This document shows positions 44,384 to 52,051 of a DNA stretch of 64,000 nucleotides, piece by piece. This DNA is from Brevundimonas sp. 357 (GTDB lineage: Bacteria; Pseudomonadota; Alphaproteobacteria; Caulobacterales; Caulobacteraceae): NCBI RefSeq assembly GCF_003938605.1, contig NZ_RHWX01000003.1, positions 124,001-188,000 of the forward strand, given 5' to 3'. Positions within the stretch are counted from its first letter, which is position 1. Every line of letters starts with the position of its first letter. The translations under genes and the position numbers were made by a program. A model generated the notes under the pieces. The model was not told the DNA's origin and did no database searches. It saw nothing but the letters and a program-made list of their open reading frames with translations.

Positions 44384-44397
44384 GCAGCCAAGAACAA

Positions 44398-44439
44398 CCG
44401 GGCGCGGCGGACGTTCCCGCCCTCCGACGCCGCGCCCGG
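44398..44439 (-). terminator. Hairpin downstream of bfr
   Basis: Perfect 12-bp arms at 44398-44409 and 44428-44439 (CCGGGCGCGGCG and its complement) enclose an 18-nt loop, 9 bp past the bfr stop. On the minus strand it is followed by TTGTTCTTGG, a weak T-rich run. Terminator or mRNA-stabilising hairpin are both possible. Confidence 0.6.
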
Positions 44440-44447
44440 TCTTCGGA

Positions 44448-44948
44448 TCAGTTCCCGGTGGCGGCGCCGTCGGTGGTGATTTCCTTCATGGCCGACTGCA
44501 GATAGTTCTGCGCGCCCATCAGCTTGATCAGGCTGTGTTGGTTCTCGAGGAAGTCGATGTGCTCCTCGGTGTCGGCCAGGATTTTCAGCAGCAGGTCGCG
44601 GCTGACGTAGTCGCGGGCTTCCTCGCACTGGGTCAGGGCGTCGCGGGTGGCGGCGCGGCTGTCGATTTCCAGCTGCAGGTCGGCGCCCAGGCATTCGATG
44701 GGGTCTTCGCCGACCTTCAGCTTGTGCAGATCCTGCAGGTTGGGCAGGCCGTCCAGGAAGAGGATGCGCTTGATCAGCATGTCGGCGTGCTTCATCTCGC
44801 CGATCGATTCTTCGTAGATGACGTTGCCGAGATGGGTCAGACCCCAGCTCTCGAACATGCGGGCGTGCAGGAAGTACTGGTTCACCGCCGTCAGTTCGTT
44901 GGTCAGCACCGCATTGAGGGTGCGGATGATCGCGGGATCGCCCTTCAT
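44448..44948 (-). CDS. bfr: Bacterioferritin
   Basis: Bacterioferritin forms a 24-mer that oxidises and stores iron. The 166-residue protein aligns without gaps to E. coli Bfr for its first 130 residues: Glu18, Glu51, His54, Glu94 and His130 of the ferroxidase site and the haem ligand Met52 (EMKHADML) are present. The sixth ligand position, 127, is Thr in ILADTEEHIDFLE, with Glu at 128 and 129. A C-terminal extension KEITTDGAATGN is variable. It is next to bfd, which encodes the ferredoxin that reduces stored iron. Confidence 0.95.
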   Translation of the reverse strand: MKGDPAIIRTLNAVLTNELTAVNQYFLHARMFESWGLTHLGNVIYEESIGEMKHADMLIKRILFLDGLPNLQDLHKLKVGEDPIECLGADLQLEIDSRAATRDALTQCEEARDYVSRDLLLKILADTEEHIDFLENQHSLIKLMGAQNYLQSAMKEITTDGAATGN

Positions 44949-45072
44949 GGTCGTCGTCCTTGTTCAGCGGCGGCGAAAGCGACGTCGGCGCGACGACAGG
45001 GCCTCTCGGCCGCCCGTAAGGATTTCATAGCACGGCTGAAACGCCGTGGATTATTTGCGAGTTTTTATCACT

Positions 45073-45085
45073 GCATTGATAATGC
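45073..45085. promoter_or_regulatory. Palindrome upstream of bfr
   Basis: GCATTGATAATGC is a perfect 13-bp palindrome around GAT, flanked by further ACT/AGT symmetry. It lies 125 bp upstream of bfr in the 181-bp bfr-bfd gap. It resembles an iron-regulator dyad (compare the stronger TGC...GCA box upstream of bfd) but differs in the order of its AAT/ATT halves. Regulator unknown. Confidence 0.4.
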
Positions 45086-45129
45086 GAGTGAAATCCGCTT
45101 TCAAAAAGCGGCGGCTCTTGCGCTAGGCT

Positions 45130-45315
45130 CTACTCGGCCGCGATGGCGAAGGCGGCCTGGGTTTCCTGGATCATCTGACGCATTTCGCACACGCATTTGG
45201 CGCACTGGGGCGCGCACTGGTGGCTGGCGAAGATGTCCTTCGGACGGTTGGCGCCCGCCTCGATGGCGAGGGCGACGTCACGCTGGCGAAGACCGTTACA
45301 GTTGCAGACGTACAA
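45130..45315 (-). CDS. bfd: Bacterioferritin-associated ferredoxin Bfd
   Basis: The 61-residue protein is a (2Fe-2S) ferredoxin of the BFD family: MYVCNCNGLRQRDVALAIEA with Cys4 and Cys6, and the second pair in CAPQCAKCVCEM. Bfd binds bacterioferritin and reduces its iron core so that iron can leave. The start is TTG, since the conserved MYVC begins exactly there and no nearby ATG exists. The promoter holds a Fur box, so expression should rise when iron is low. Confidence 0.94.
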   Translation of the reverse strand: MYVCNCNGLRQRDVALAIEAGANRPKDIFASHQCAPQCAKCVCEMRQMIQETQAAFAIAAE

Positions 45316-45346
45316 GGCGGGGCACCCGGAACACTGAGAATGGCTC

Positions 45347-45374
45347 GCTATAGCATTTATTAAGGCGGGTGCAA
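45347..45374 (-). promoter_or_regulatory. Predicted promoter of bfd
   Basis: On the minus strand TTGCAC (45374-45369) and TATAGC (45352-45347) are spaced by 16 nt and match sigma-70 -35 and -10 hexamers. An extended TG lies just before the -10. The predicted start point is about 25 nt upstream of the TTG initiator. The -35 overlaps the Fur box. Confidence 0.65.
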
Positions 45375-45384
45375 ATCATTCGCA
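45370..45384. promoter_or_regulatory. Fur box at the bfd promoter
   Basis: TGCAAATCATTCGCA is a 15-bp dyad (TGCnAAT-C-ATTnGCA), with one asymmetric pair, of the kind bound by Fur in alphaproteobacteria. It covers the predicted -35 of bfd, which fits repression by iron-loaded Fur. The divergent thiE gene starts 49 bp away and could also be affected. Confidence 0.7.
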
Positions 45385-45432
45385 TGCACATGCGACATTG
45401 ACGACGGCGACGACGACGGGCAGGGCTCGGTC

Positions 45433-46092
45433 ATGGCTCGTCAACCGCAAATTCCCGCCCGCCCGGCCTGCCGGCTGTACCTGATCACGCCGGTCGCCAT
45501 CCCGGACCTGGAGGCCTTCGTCGCAGAGCTGGAGACCGCCCTGTCGGCCGGGGACTGCGCCGCCTTGCAGATCCGTCTGAAGGAGGCCTCGGACGAGGCG
45601 ATCCGCGCCGCGGTCGCCCGGCTGAAGCCGATCTGCCAGGCGCACGACGTGGCTCTGATCCTGAATGATCGGCCGGATCTGGCGCGCGCCACGGGCTGCG
45701 ACGGGGTGCATGTGGGCCAGGAGGACGCCTCCCTGGCCGAGGCGCGACGCATCATGGGGCCGGACGCCATGATCGGCGTCACCTGCCACGACAGCCGCCA
45801 CCTGGCGATGGAGGCGGCCGAGGGCGGGGCCGACTACGTCGCCTTCGGCGCCTTCTTCCCGACCGAAACCAAGGACGTCGTTCATCACGCCGAGCCCGAC
45901 ATCCTGACCATCTGGCAGGAGACGATGGAGGTTCCCTGCGTGGCCATCGGCGGCGTTACGGCCGAAAACGCAGCCGGCCTGGCGGCGGCGGGCGCGGACT
46001 TCGTGGCCGTCAGCGCCGGGGTCTGGGCGCATCCCGACGGCCCGGCGGCGGCGATGCGCGCTTTCGACGAGGCGCTGCGAACCTCGTATTGA
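45433..46092 (+). CDS. thiE: Thiamine phosphate synthase ThiE
   Basis: ThiE joins HMP-pyrophosphate with the thiazole phosphate to give thiamine phosphate. The 219-residue TIM-barrel shows [63 protein letters not shown] and the C-terminal [12 protein letters not shown] phosphate-binding loop. The usual TPT loop is represented by FFPTETKD. It is divergent from bfd and appears monocistronic; no other thiamine genes are in the window. Confidence 0.93.
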   Translation: MARQPQIPARPACRLYLITPVAIPDLEAFVAELETALSAGDCAALQIRLKEASDEAIRAAVARLKPICQAHDVALILNDRPDLARATGCDGVHVGQEDASLAEARRIMGPDAMIGVTCHDSRHLAMEAAEGGADYVAFGAFFPTETKDVVHHAEPDILTIWQETMEVPCVAIGGVTAENAAGLAAAGADFVAVSAGVWAHPDGPAAAMRAFDEALRTSY

Positions 46093-46171
46093 TCCTAGGG
46101 TCACGCTTCAGGGGATGTTTAGGAACGCGCGCGAAGATCAGGGCCTAAGACTCTAGTTTTGGGCCGGATTG

Positions 46172-47854
46172 ATGAGCATGAGCCGCGCGCTCCAAAGAGG
46201 AGAAGTCGCATTGGATGCGACGGGCAAGGGAGCCGCGCCGGCTGAAACCCTGGCTCCCCCGAACGCGGATTTCTTTCGCCAGCCCCTGGCGCCGATCCTG
46301 ACGGCGCTGGGCGTGGCCGTGCTGGTGGTTCTTGCTGTCAGTTTCGCCCGCGCCAATGGTCTGGTCGCCGCCCTGTGGGGCGCAGGCGGCGTGGCTATGG
46401 CCGCCTGGCTGCGCGGCGGCCGCGGTCTGCAATATGACCTCGGTTTCGGCGTTCTGGTCGTGGCGGGCGTTTTCGCCGGGGAGATTCTGGCGGGTAACGG
46501 ACCGTCGCTTTCGGTTCTGTTCACCCTGACCAACCTGCTGGAGATCGTTCTGGCGGTGGTGCTGACGCGCCGTCTGGTTACGGGGCTGCATGTGGATAGC
46601 GTGCAGGGGTTGGCGCGTTTCCTGACCATATGCGCGATCGCGCCCCTGCCGTCGGCTCTGATCAGCGCCGGGGCGCTGTCCAGCATGTTTGGGGAGGACT
46701 TCCTGGACGCCTTCCGTATCTGGTGGAGCGGTCACGCCCTGGGCTTCGCGGTGATCGGGGTGTTCGGTCTCAGCCTGCGCAAGGCCCATCTGAGAGTTCT
46801 GAAGCAGCCGGCGCGACTGGCCGAAGGCGTCGGCCTGGGCGTCCTGCTCGCCAGCGCCTGTTATGCGATCTTCTCACATCTGAGCCTGCCTTACGGCTTT
46901 CTTCTGCTGCCGCTGATCGTGATTGCGGCGGTGCGGTTTCGCGTGATCGGCGCCGCCTGGGCGCTACTGGTCGTGTCGGTGGTCGCCATCGGCGGCACCA
47001 TGGCCGGGCACGGCCCCTATCATCAGTTCGGCGCCGAGGATCGTGCTCTTCTGGCGCAACTGCTCGTACTGCTGGGTTACATGCCGATCCTGATGGTCGC
47101 CGCCTTGCTGGAAGAACGAGACCGGTTGATGCTGAGGGCCAAGGAAGGCCGGTTGCGCGCTGAGCGCGCCTCGGCCGCCAAGTCGCGCCTGCTGGCCAAT
47201 GTGGCCCATGAGATCAAGAGTCCGATCGGCGGGGTCATCGGCATCGGTGAACTTTGGGCCGGGGGGCATTTGGGCCAGACGACCGACAGCCAGGTCGAGA
47301 TGGCGCAGATGCTGGTCAAGACGGCGCGGCAGGTCGAGGCGCTGACGCATGATCTGCTGGACGTGGCCCGGGCCGAAGCCGGCGCGGTGAAGGTCGATCT
47401 GAGACCGACCGACGTGCGCGGGGTGTTGGAGGACGTGCGTCGGTCCATGATCCTGTTGCCGGAAGCGGCGGGTCTGAAGATCGAGGTGGTCGCCGACGGC
47501 GACGCCCTGGTGGCGATGGCGGATTCCCAACGACTGACCCAGGTGATCGGCAATTTGGCCAACAACGCGATGAAGTACGGCGCTTCGGGCGGGCTGGTCG
47601 TCCTTCGCGCCGCCTGGATCGAGGATCGCATACGCATTGAAGTCATCGATAGGGGAGCGGGCCTGTCCGAAGAAAAGCAGGCGCAACTGTTCGAGCCGTT
47701 CAACCGTCTGGGTCTGGAACGCTCGACCGTCGAAGGGCATGGCGTCGGCTTGACCCTGGCCAAGCGTTTGGTCGAGCTTCAGGGCGGAGACATCGGGGTG
47801 ATCTCAGCGGTCGGCCAGGGGGCGAACTTCTGGGTCGAATTGCCCGGAGTCTGA
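46172..47854 (+). CDS. MASE1-type membrane sensor histidine kinase
   Basis: The protein of about 560 residues has an N-terminal membrane domain of eight or nine helices (about residues 35-310) of the MASE1 type. A short coiled coil is followed by the H-box LLANVAHEIKSPIGGVIGIG, the N-box IGNLANNAMKYG and the G boxes DRGAGLSEE and GHGVGLTLAK. There is no receiver domain. MASE1 sensors usually respond to unknown small ligands. Three starts are close together (TTG 46169, ATG 46172, ATG 46178); the first ATG is listed. No response regulator lies nearby. Confidence 0.88.
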   Translation: MSMSRALQRGEVALDATGKGAAPAETLAPPNADFFRQPLAPILTALGVAVLVVLAVSFARANGLVAALWGAGGVAMAAWLRGGRGLQYDLGFGVLVVAGVFAGEILAGNGPSLSVLFTLTNLLEIVLAVVLTRRLVTGLHVDSVQGLARFLTICAIAPLPSALISAGALSSMFGEDFLDAFRIWWSGHALGFAVIGVFGLSLRKAHLRVLKQPARLAEGVGLGVLLASACYAIFSHLSLPYGFLLLPLIVIAAVRFRVIGAAWALLVVSVVAIGGTMAGHGPYHQFGAEDRALLAQLLVLLGYMPILMVAALLEERDRLMLRAKEGRLRAERASAAKSRLLANVAHEIKSPIGGVIGIGELWAGGHLGQTTDSQVEMAQMLVKTARQVEALTHDLLDVARAEAGAVKVDLRPTDVRGVLEDVRRSMILLPEAAGLKIEVVADGDALVAMADSQRLTQVIGNLANNAMKYGASGGLVVLRAAWIEDRIRIEVIDRGAGLSEEKQAQLFEPFNRLGLERSTVEGHGVGLTLAKRLVELQGGDIGVISAVGQGANFWVELPGV

Positions 47855-47901
47855 ACGCCTTCGCTTGACCAGGCGGGGCGGGCGCAGCCAATGTCGCGGG
47901 C

Positions 47902-48654
47902 ATGAAAGCCGCATTCGCCGTCGCCGCCCTGTCGTTGATCGTCGCGCCTGCCGCGCTGTTCGCGACCTCCGCCGCCGCCCAGCAGGATCCTGCCGAACGC
48001 GCCCGCATCGAGGAACTGACGCGCAGGCTGAACGGGGCGATGCCCGCGCCGCAGACGCCGCCGCCAACCACGCCGCAGACCGCTCGGACGCCTGCTCAAG
48101 CAGCGCCCCAGGCTGTGCCCCAGACAGCACGTCGTGCGACGCCTCCGGCTGCGGCTCAGGCTGCGCCGCAGCCGCGTTCTCAGCCAACCCCCGCCCCGCG
48201 CCCGCAACCGCCGAAGATCGCCGGTCAGGCGCCGCTCGGAACCCCTCGGCCTCAGGCGGTTCTACCCGCTCCGCCGTCCGCGCCGAATCCGCAAGGCTTG
48301 AGCGGGGCGCAGCAGGCGGCCTTGCCGTTCAGCGTCGACCTGCCGCCAGGCTTCCTGTTGATCGAGGGCCGCACGGCCCCCGGCGCCCACGTCTATTCGG
48401 CGCGCAAGGCGGGCAAGACCTATCTGATGATCTACACCGGGCCGTCGTCGCAGTTTCCCATTTATGATGGGGAGCAGGTGACGGCGGGGGGGCGCATTTC
48501 GGTCGTCGTACCGGAGGGCGCGCGCCGCATCGCCATGGAGCACCTGTTCCAGCGTTCGGCGAAGCCCGCCGAAATCCACGTCTGGGTGATGGCCCAGGAC
48601 GGCGCCGACCGTGACGAGGCCGAGCGCATCGCCCAGACCGTCGACCCGAAGTAG
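47902..48654 (+). CDS. Secreted protein with Pro/Ala/Gln-rich low-complexity region
   Basis: The 250-residue protein has a signal peptide (MKAAFAVAALSLIVAPAALF, cleaved near AAAQ). Residues about 48-140 are dominated by Pro, Ala, Gln and Thr (PQTPPPTTPQTARTPAQ). The C-terminal 110 residues form a compact beta-rich domain (FSVDLPPGFLLIEGRTAPGA, KTYLMIYTGPSSQFPIYDGE, EIHVWVMAQDG). No family is recognised. The low-complexity stretch may span the periplasm or cell wall. Confidence 0.75.
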   Translation: MKAAFAVAALSLIVAPAALFATSAAAQQDPAERARIEELTRRLNGAMPAPQTPPPTTPQTARTPAQAAPQAVPQTARRATPPAAAQAAPQPRSQPTPAPRPQPPKIAGQAPLGTPRPQAVLPAPPSAPNPQGLSGAQQAALPFSVDLPPGFLLIEGRTAPGAHVYSARKAGKTYLMIYTGPSSQFPIYDGEQVTAGGRISVVVPEGARRIAMEHLFQRSAKPAEIHVWVMAQDGADRDEAERIAQTVDPK

Positions 48655-48658
48655 GGTC

Positions 48659-48994
48659 TTACTTCTCGGACCAGACGGCCAGTTCGTTGCCGGAAGGGTC
48701 GCGGAAGTGGAAGCGCCGCCCGCCGGGGAAGGCGAAGATGGCGTGGGTGATCGCGCCGCCTGCCGCCTCGACCTTGGCCTGCATGGCCTCCAGATCGTGG
48801 GCGTAGAGGATGGGCAGGGGCTTGGGCGTCATGGCGTCGGGCGTGAAGCCGCCGTCCAGCCCTTCACTGAACGCCGCATAGGCCGGGCCGTAGTCCTGGA
48901 AGGTCCAGCCGAACGCCTGGGCGTAGAAGGCTTTGTGCGCCGTCAGGTCGGTCGCGGGCAGTTCGAGATAATCCAGCTTGCCGTCTTCGCGCAT
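48659..48994 (-). CDS. VOC (glyoxalase-like) family protein
   Basis: The 111-residue protein has the vicinal-oxygen-chelate fold pattern: KLDYLELPATDLTAHKAFYA (AFGWTFQDYG) at the start and RRFHFRDPSGNELAVWSE at the end. It is the length of a single VOC unit and would act as a dimer. The metal ligands cannot be assigned with certainty and no substrate is known. ATG at 48994 follows CTGGAGA. The 231-bp gap to the ecotin gene shows no further gene. Confidence 0.88.
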   Translation of the reverse strand: MREDGKLDYLELPATDLTAHKAFYAQAFGWTFQDYGPAYAAFSEGLDGGFTPDAMTPKPLPILYAHDLEAMQAKVEAAGGAITHAIFAFPGGRRFHFRDPSGNELAVWSEK

Positions 48995-49225
48995 GACGAG
49001 TCTCCAGAGAAATGGCGGCGGACGCTTGCACGAAGACCGACTCTGCGCAAACCTGCAAATGGTTCGCAGATGCAGGAGTCGGCCCATGATCGTCCTGAGC
49101 GCCGGATGCGCCTCACTGGCCTCGCTGATGCAGCGGGATGCGGACGGACGACGCGGGTCTGATACAGAACGGGCGCCGACCGAATCCGACCGACGCCCGC
49201 GTCTGATTTCAAAGAACGGCGCGGA

Positions 49226-49738
49226 TCAGCGCGCCGTCTGGGTCTCGCCCGCGCGCCACACGCGATAGCGCACCTCGACGTCCGACGGCGTGTAGACCAC
49301 CACCGGCAGGCGCGAGTTGTAGCGGATCAGCGGCTGCTCCTGGGTGGTCACGAAGGCTTCGCGCTCCGAACCGGGCGGGCAACCCATCAGGGTGCCGGCC
49401 CCGGCGCCCAGCGCGGGCAGGACATAGTAGTCGTAGCCCCAGCCTTGAGCCGTGCGGGTCTCCAGGCTGCCGCCGAAGAACTGGCGATTGCAGTCGACGG
49501 TCTTGGTCTTGCCGAGGATCAGTTCGACCTTCAGCGCGTCCTCGTCCGACTGGGCCGGCAGGTTGATGACATGGCGCGTCTGGCCTGCGGTCGCGGCCGG
49601 GAAGGCCTTGAGGTCGACGGACCCGGCCTGGGCGGTCGCGGAGTTGTTCTGGGTCATGACGCCTTCAGCCTGAGCGGTGGCGCAGGCGGTCAGGTTCAAG
49701 GCGGCGACGCCGGCGGCGAAGAGGGTAGGGAGTTTCAA
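49226..49738 (-). CDS. Ecotin-like serine protease inhibitor, predicted lipoprotein
   Basis: The 170-residue protein has a lipoprotein signal (LKLPTLFAAGVAALNLTAC) with lipobox LTAC, then an ecotin domain: QSDEDALKVELILGKTKTVD, CNRQFFGG, TAQGWGYDYYVLPALG, the reactive loop GTLMGCPPG and RYNSRLPVVVYTPSDVEVRY. Ecotin dimers inhibit trypsin-like proteases through the loop residue P1 (Met84 in E. coli, STMMAC). The aligned residue here is Leu. Both disulfide Cys are kept. The start is TTG at 49738, with GGAG about 12 nt upstream. Confidence 0.9.
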   Translation of the reverse strand: MKLPTLFAAGVAALNLTACATAQAEGVMTQNNSATAQAGSVDLKAFPAATAGQTRHVINLPAQSDEDALKVELILGKTKTVDCNRQFFGGSLETRTAQGWGYDYYVLPALGAGAGTLMGCPPGSEREAFVTTQEQPLIRYNSRLPVVVYTPSDVEVRYRVWRAGETQTAR

Positions 49739-49788
49739 GGGGGAGGTCTCCACAGTCGGTAAGCTTGGCCGCCGAAAACGCCGCAGGC

Positions 49789-50979
49789 TCAGACCAGTTC
49801 CACCGCCATGGCCACCGCCTCGCCGCCGCCGATGCACAGCGAGGCCACGCCCCTCTTGCCCCCGCGCGCCTGAAGCGCCGCCAGCAGGGTGGACAGGATG
49901 CGCGCGCCCGAGGCGCCGATCGGGTGGCCCAGCGCCGTGGCGCCGCCGTTGACGTTCAGCTTGGCGCGGTCGATGCCCAGCTCCTGCTGAGCGATCATGG
50001 CGACGACGGCGAAGGCCTCGTTGACCTCCCACAGGTCCACGTCCTCGACGGACCAGCCGGCCTTCTTCAGGGCCTTCTGCATGGCCGGGACCGGGGCGGT
50101 GGTGAACAGGGCCGGCTCATGGGCGTGGGCGGCGTGGCTGACCACGCGGGCGACGATGGGCAGGCCCAGGGCCTTGGCCGTGCTTTCGCGCGTCATGACC
50201 ATGGCGGCCGCGCCGTCGGAGATGGAGCTGGAGTTGGCGGCGGTGACGGCGCCGTCCTTGACGAAGGCGGGCTTCAGCGTCGGGATCTTGGCCGGATCGG
50301 CCTTGCCGGGCTGTTCGTCCTCACTGACCGTCACCGGGCCCTTGCGAGTGGCGACCTCGACCGGGACGATCTCGGCCTTGAAGGCGCCCGAGGCGATGGC
50401 GTTCTGGGCGCGGGTCAGGCTTTCGATGGCGTATTCGTCCATCGCCTCGCGGGTGAACTGATACTGGGCCGCCGCATCCTCGGCGAAGACGCCCATGGCC
50501 TTGCCGGGGGAATAGGCGTCCTCAAGGCCGTCCATCATCATGGAGTCGACGATGACATCGTGGCCGATGCGGGCGCCGCCGCGGTGCTTGCTCATCAGAT
50601 AGGGGGCGCCGGTCATCGACTCCATGCCGCCCGCGACGATGACCTCGGCCGTGCCGGCCAGCAGGGCGTCGTGCGCCATCATGGCCGACTGCAGGCCCGA
50701 GCCGCACATCTTGTTCACCGTCGTCGCCTCGACGTGTTTGCCGAGGCCTGCGCCGATGGCGGCCTGACGGGCCGGGGCCTGACCCAGACCGGCAGGCAGA
50801 ACGCAGCCCATGAAGATCTGCTCGATCTTCTCCGGCGCGACGCCGGCGCGCTCGACGGCGGCCTTGACGGCGGCGGCGCCCAGGTCGGTGGCCTTGACCG
50901 GCGACAGCGCGCCCTGGAAGCCGCCCATCGGGGTGCGGGCGAAGGAGCAGATGACGACGGGATCAGCAGCGGCGGTCAT
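49789..50979 (-). CDS. Acetyl-CoA acetyltransferase (thiolase)
   Basis: The 396-residue thiolase has the acyl-binding Cys in VNKMCGSGLQSAMMAH (about residue 90), the GHPIGASGAR His motif in NVNGGATALGHPIGASGAR, and the C-terminal catalytic Cys in LCIGGGEAVAMAVE. It should condense two acetyl-CoA to acetoacetyl-CoA or cleave it, as in PHB synthesis or fatty-acid use. No phbB or phbC is nearby; the next gene upstream encodes an acyl-CoA thioesterase-like protein on the same strand. Confidence 0.94.
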   Translation of the reverse strand: MTAAADPVVICSFARTPMGGFQGALSPVKATDLGAAAVKAAVERAGVAPEKIEQIFMGCVLPAGLGQAPARQAAIGAGLGKHVEATTVNKMCGSGLQSAMMAHDALLAGTAEVIVAGGMESMTGAPYLMSKHRGGARIGHDVIVDSMMMDGLEDAYSPGKAMGVFAEDAAAQYQFTREAMDEYAIESLTRAQNAIASGAFKAEIVPVEVATRKGPVTVSEDEQPGKADPAKIPTLKPAFVKDGAVTAANSSSISDGAAAMVMTRESTAKALGLPIVARVVSHAAHAHEPALFTTAPVPAMQKALKKAGWSVEDVDLWEVNEAFAVVAMIAQQELGIDRAKLNVNGGATALGHPIGASGARILSTLLAALQARGGKRGVASLCIGGGEAVAMAVELV

Positions 50980-51050
50980 GACAGGCGTTTCCGTAAGTGA
51001 ATCGTTTCGTGGGGATTAGGGGAGGCGAAGGCCCGCTGGCAAGCGGCGCT

Positions 51051-51887
51051 TCACAGCAGCTTGCGGCGCTGGCGGGCCAGGGCGAGGGGGCGGCCGTCCG
51101 CGCCCCAGGCGATCGCCTCGTCCACCGACCAGCCCAGGCCGTGGTCCAGCAGGCGGTATTCGAAGAAGACCCAGCCGTCGGGCGCGCTGTCCGGCGTCGG
51201 ATCGGCCAGGAAGTCGCAGCGCAGGTCCACCGTCGTCATCATCGGCGGCGCCTTGAAGGCCGTCCAGGCGGGCGGATAGAGGGCGTCCAGCAGGTAGCAC
51301 ATCCGCAGTTCGTCCAGCGGCGCGCCGTCCTTCACCCGCATCCACACCCGCTCGACGACCGGCTTGCCCTCGTTGCCGCCCAGAATGTTGGGGCCGTTCT
51401 CGAAGCGATAGTCGACGTGCTGCGAGAAGCGCGGCGCCATCGGGCCGCTGATGCCCGGCGCGTCCTTCAGGCTGTCCAGCGACGGCGGCGGCGCCAGCAG
51501 CGGCGTGAGCGGCGAAGGCGTCGCGCCGTCCGCGCCGTAGGTGGCGCTGGCGTGGTGGGTCAGCTTCGAGCCTTGGCCGCCCTCGACCACGGCATAGGCG
51601 ACGTTGCGGCCGCCGCGCAGCATCCGGGGCCGGAAGTGCAGGGACTGGCCGTAACGGGCGGCGGCCAGATACTGGACCGTCAGACTGCGCAACGGCGCCT
51701 CGATCCCCAGCCCCTGGCGCATGGCCCCGGCGCACAGGGCCGCCAGCAGGCCGCCGAAGGGGAAGCCCGCCTCGGGCGGGGCGCTGATCGGGCCGTTCGA
51801 GAACTCGCCGGAAAGATGGGCGGCCAGGACGCCGTCATCTTCGGGCGTCAGGCGGAAGGCGGCGTGGATCAGGTCGGGTTCGGTCAT
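51051..51887 (-). CDS. Acyl-CoA thioesterase family protein (double hotdog)
   Basis: The 278-residue protein fits the two-hotdog thioesterase family: FSNGPISAPPEAGFPFGGLLAA, LRSLTVQYLAAARYGQSLHF, YAVVEGGQGSKLTHHASATYG in the first half and VDLRCDFLADPTPDSAPDGW with LGWSVDEAIAWGADGR in the second. It probably hydrolyses an acyl-CoA. ATG at 51887 was chosen; one at 51896 is close. It is divergent from an HxlR regulator across a 164-bp gap. Confidence 0.85.
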   Translation of the reverse strand: MTEPDLIHAAFRLTPEDDGVLAAHLSGEFSNGPISAPPEAGFPFGGLLAALCAGAMRQGLGIEAPLRSLTVQYLAAARYGQSLHFRPRMLRGGRNVAYAVVEGGQGSKLTHHASATYGADGATPSPLTPLLAPPPSLDSLKDAPGISGPMAPRFSQHVDYRFENGPNILGGNEGKPVVERVWMRVKDGAPLDELRMCYLLDALYPPAWTAFKAPPMMTTVDLRCDFLADPTPDSAPDGWVFFEYRLLDHGLGWSVDEAIAWGADGRPLALARQRRKLL

Positions 51888-52051
51888 GGCTCTCATCGAA
51901 AAGCGGAGGCGGAACCTGCGACGGCGCCGCCTCCGAGTCGAGGGATGGAAACGGCCGGGGAGCGGCCACGTCCGTTGCAAATAGAAACTGACCTACTCCG
52001 TCGCGATTGGCAACCCTTGTCAAAAGCCTGACGCGAGGTCACTTTCTGCTG

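Noticed and set aside
48978..49268. A plus-strand frame of 96 codons in the gap between the VOC and ecotin genes
   Set aside because: It overlaps both neighbouring genes in antisense, has no plausible ribosome-binding site and is Arg/Ser-rich; the gap most likely holds only promoter sequence.
51888..52051. HxlR operator in the thioesterase-regulator gap
   Set aside because: GTTGC and GCAAC halves are about 30 bp apart, with no compact dyad, so no operator is called.
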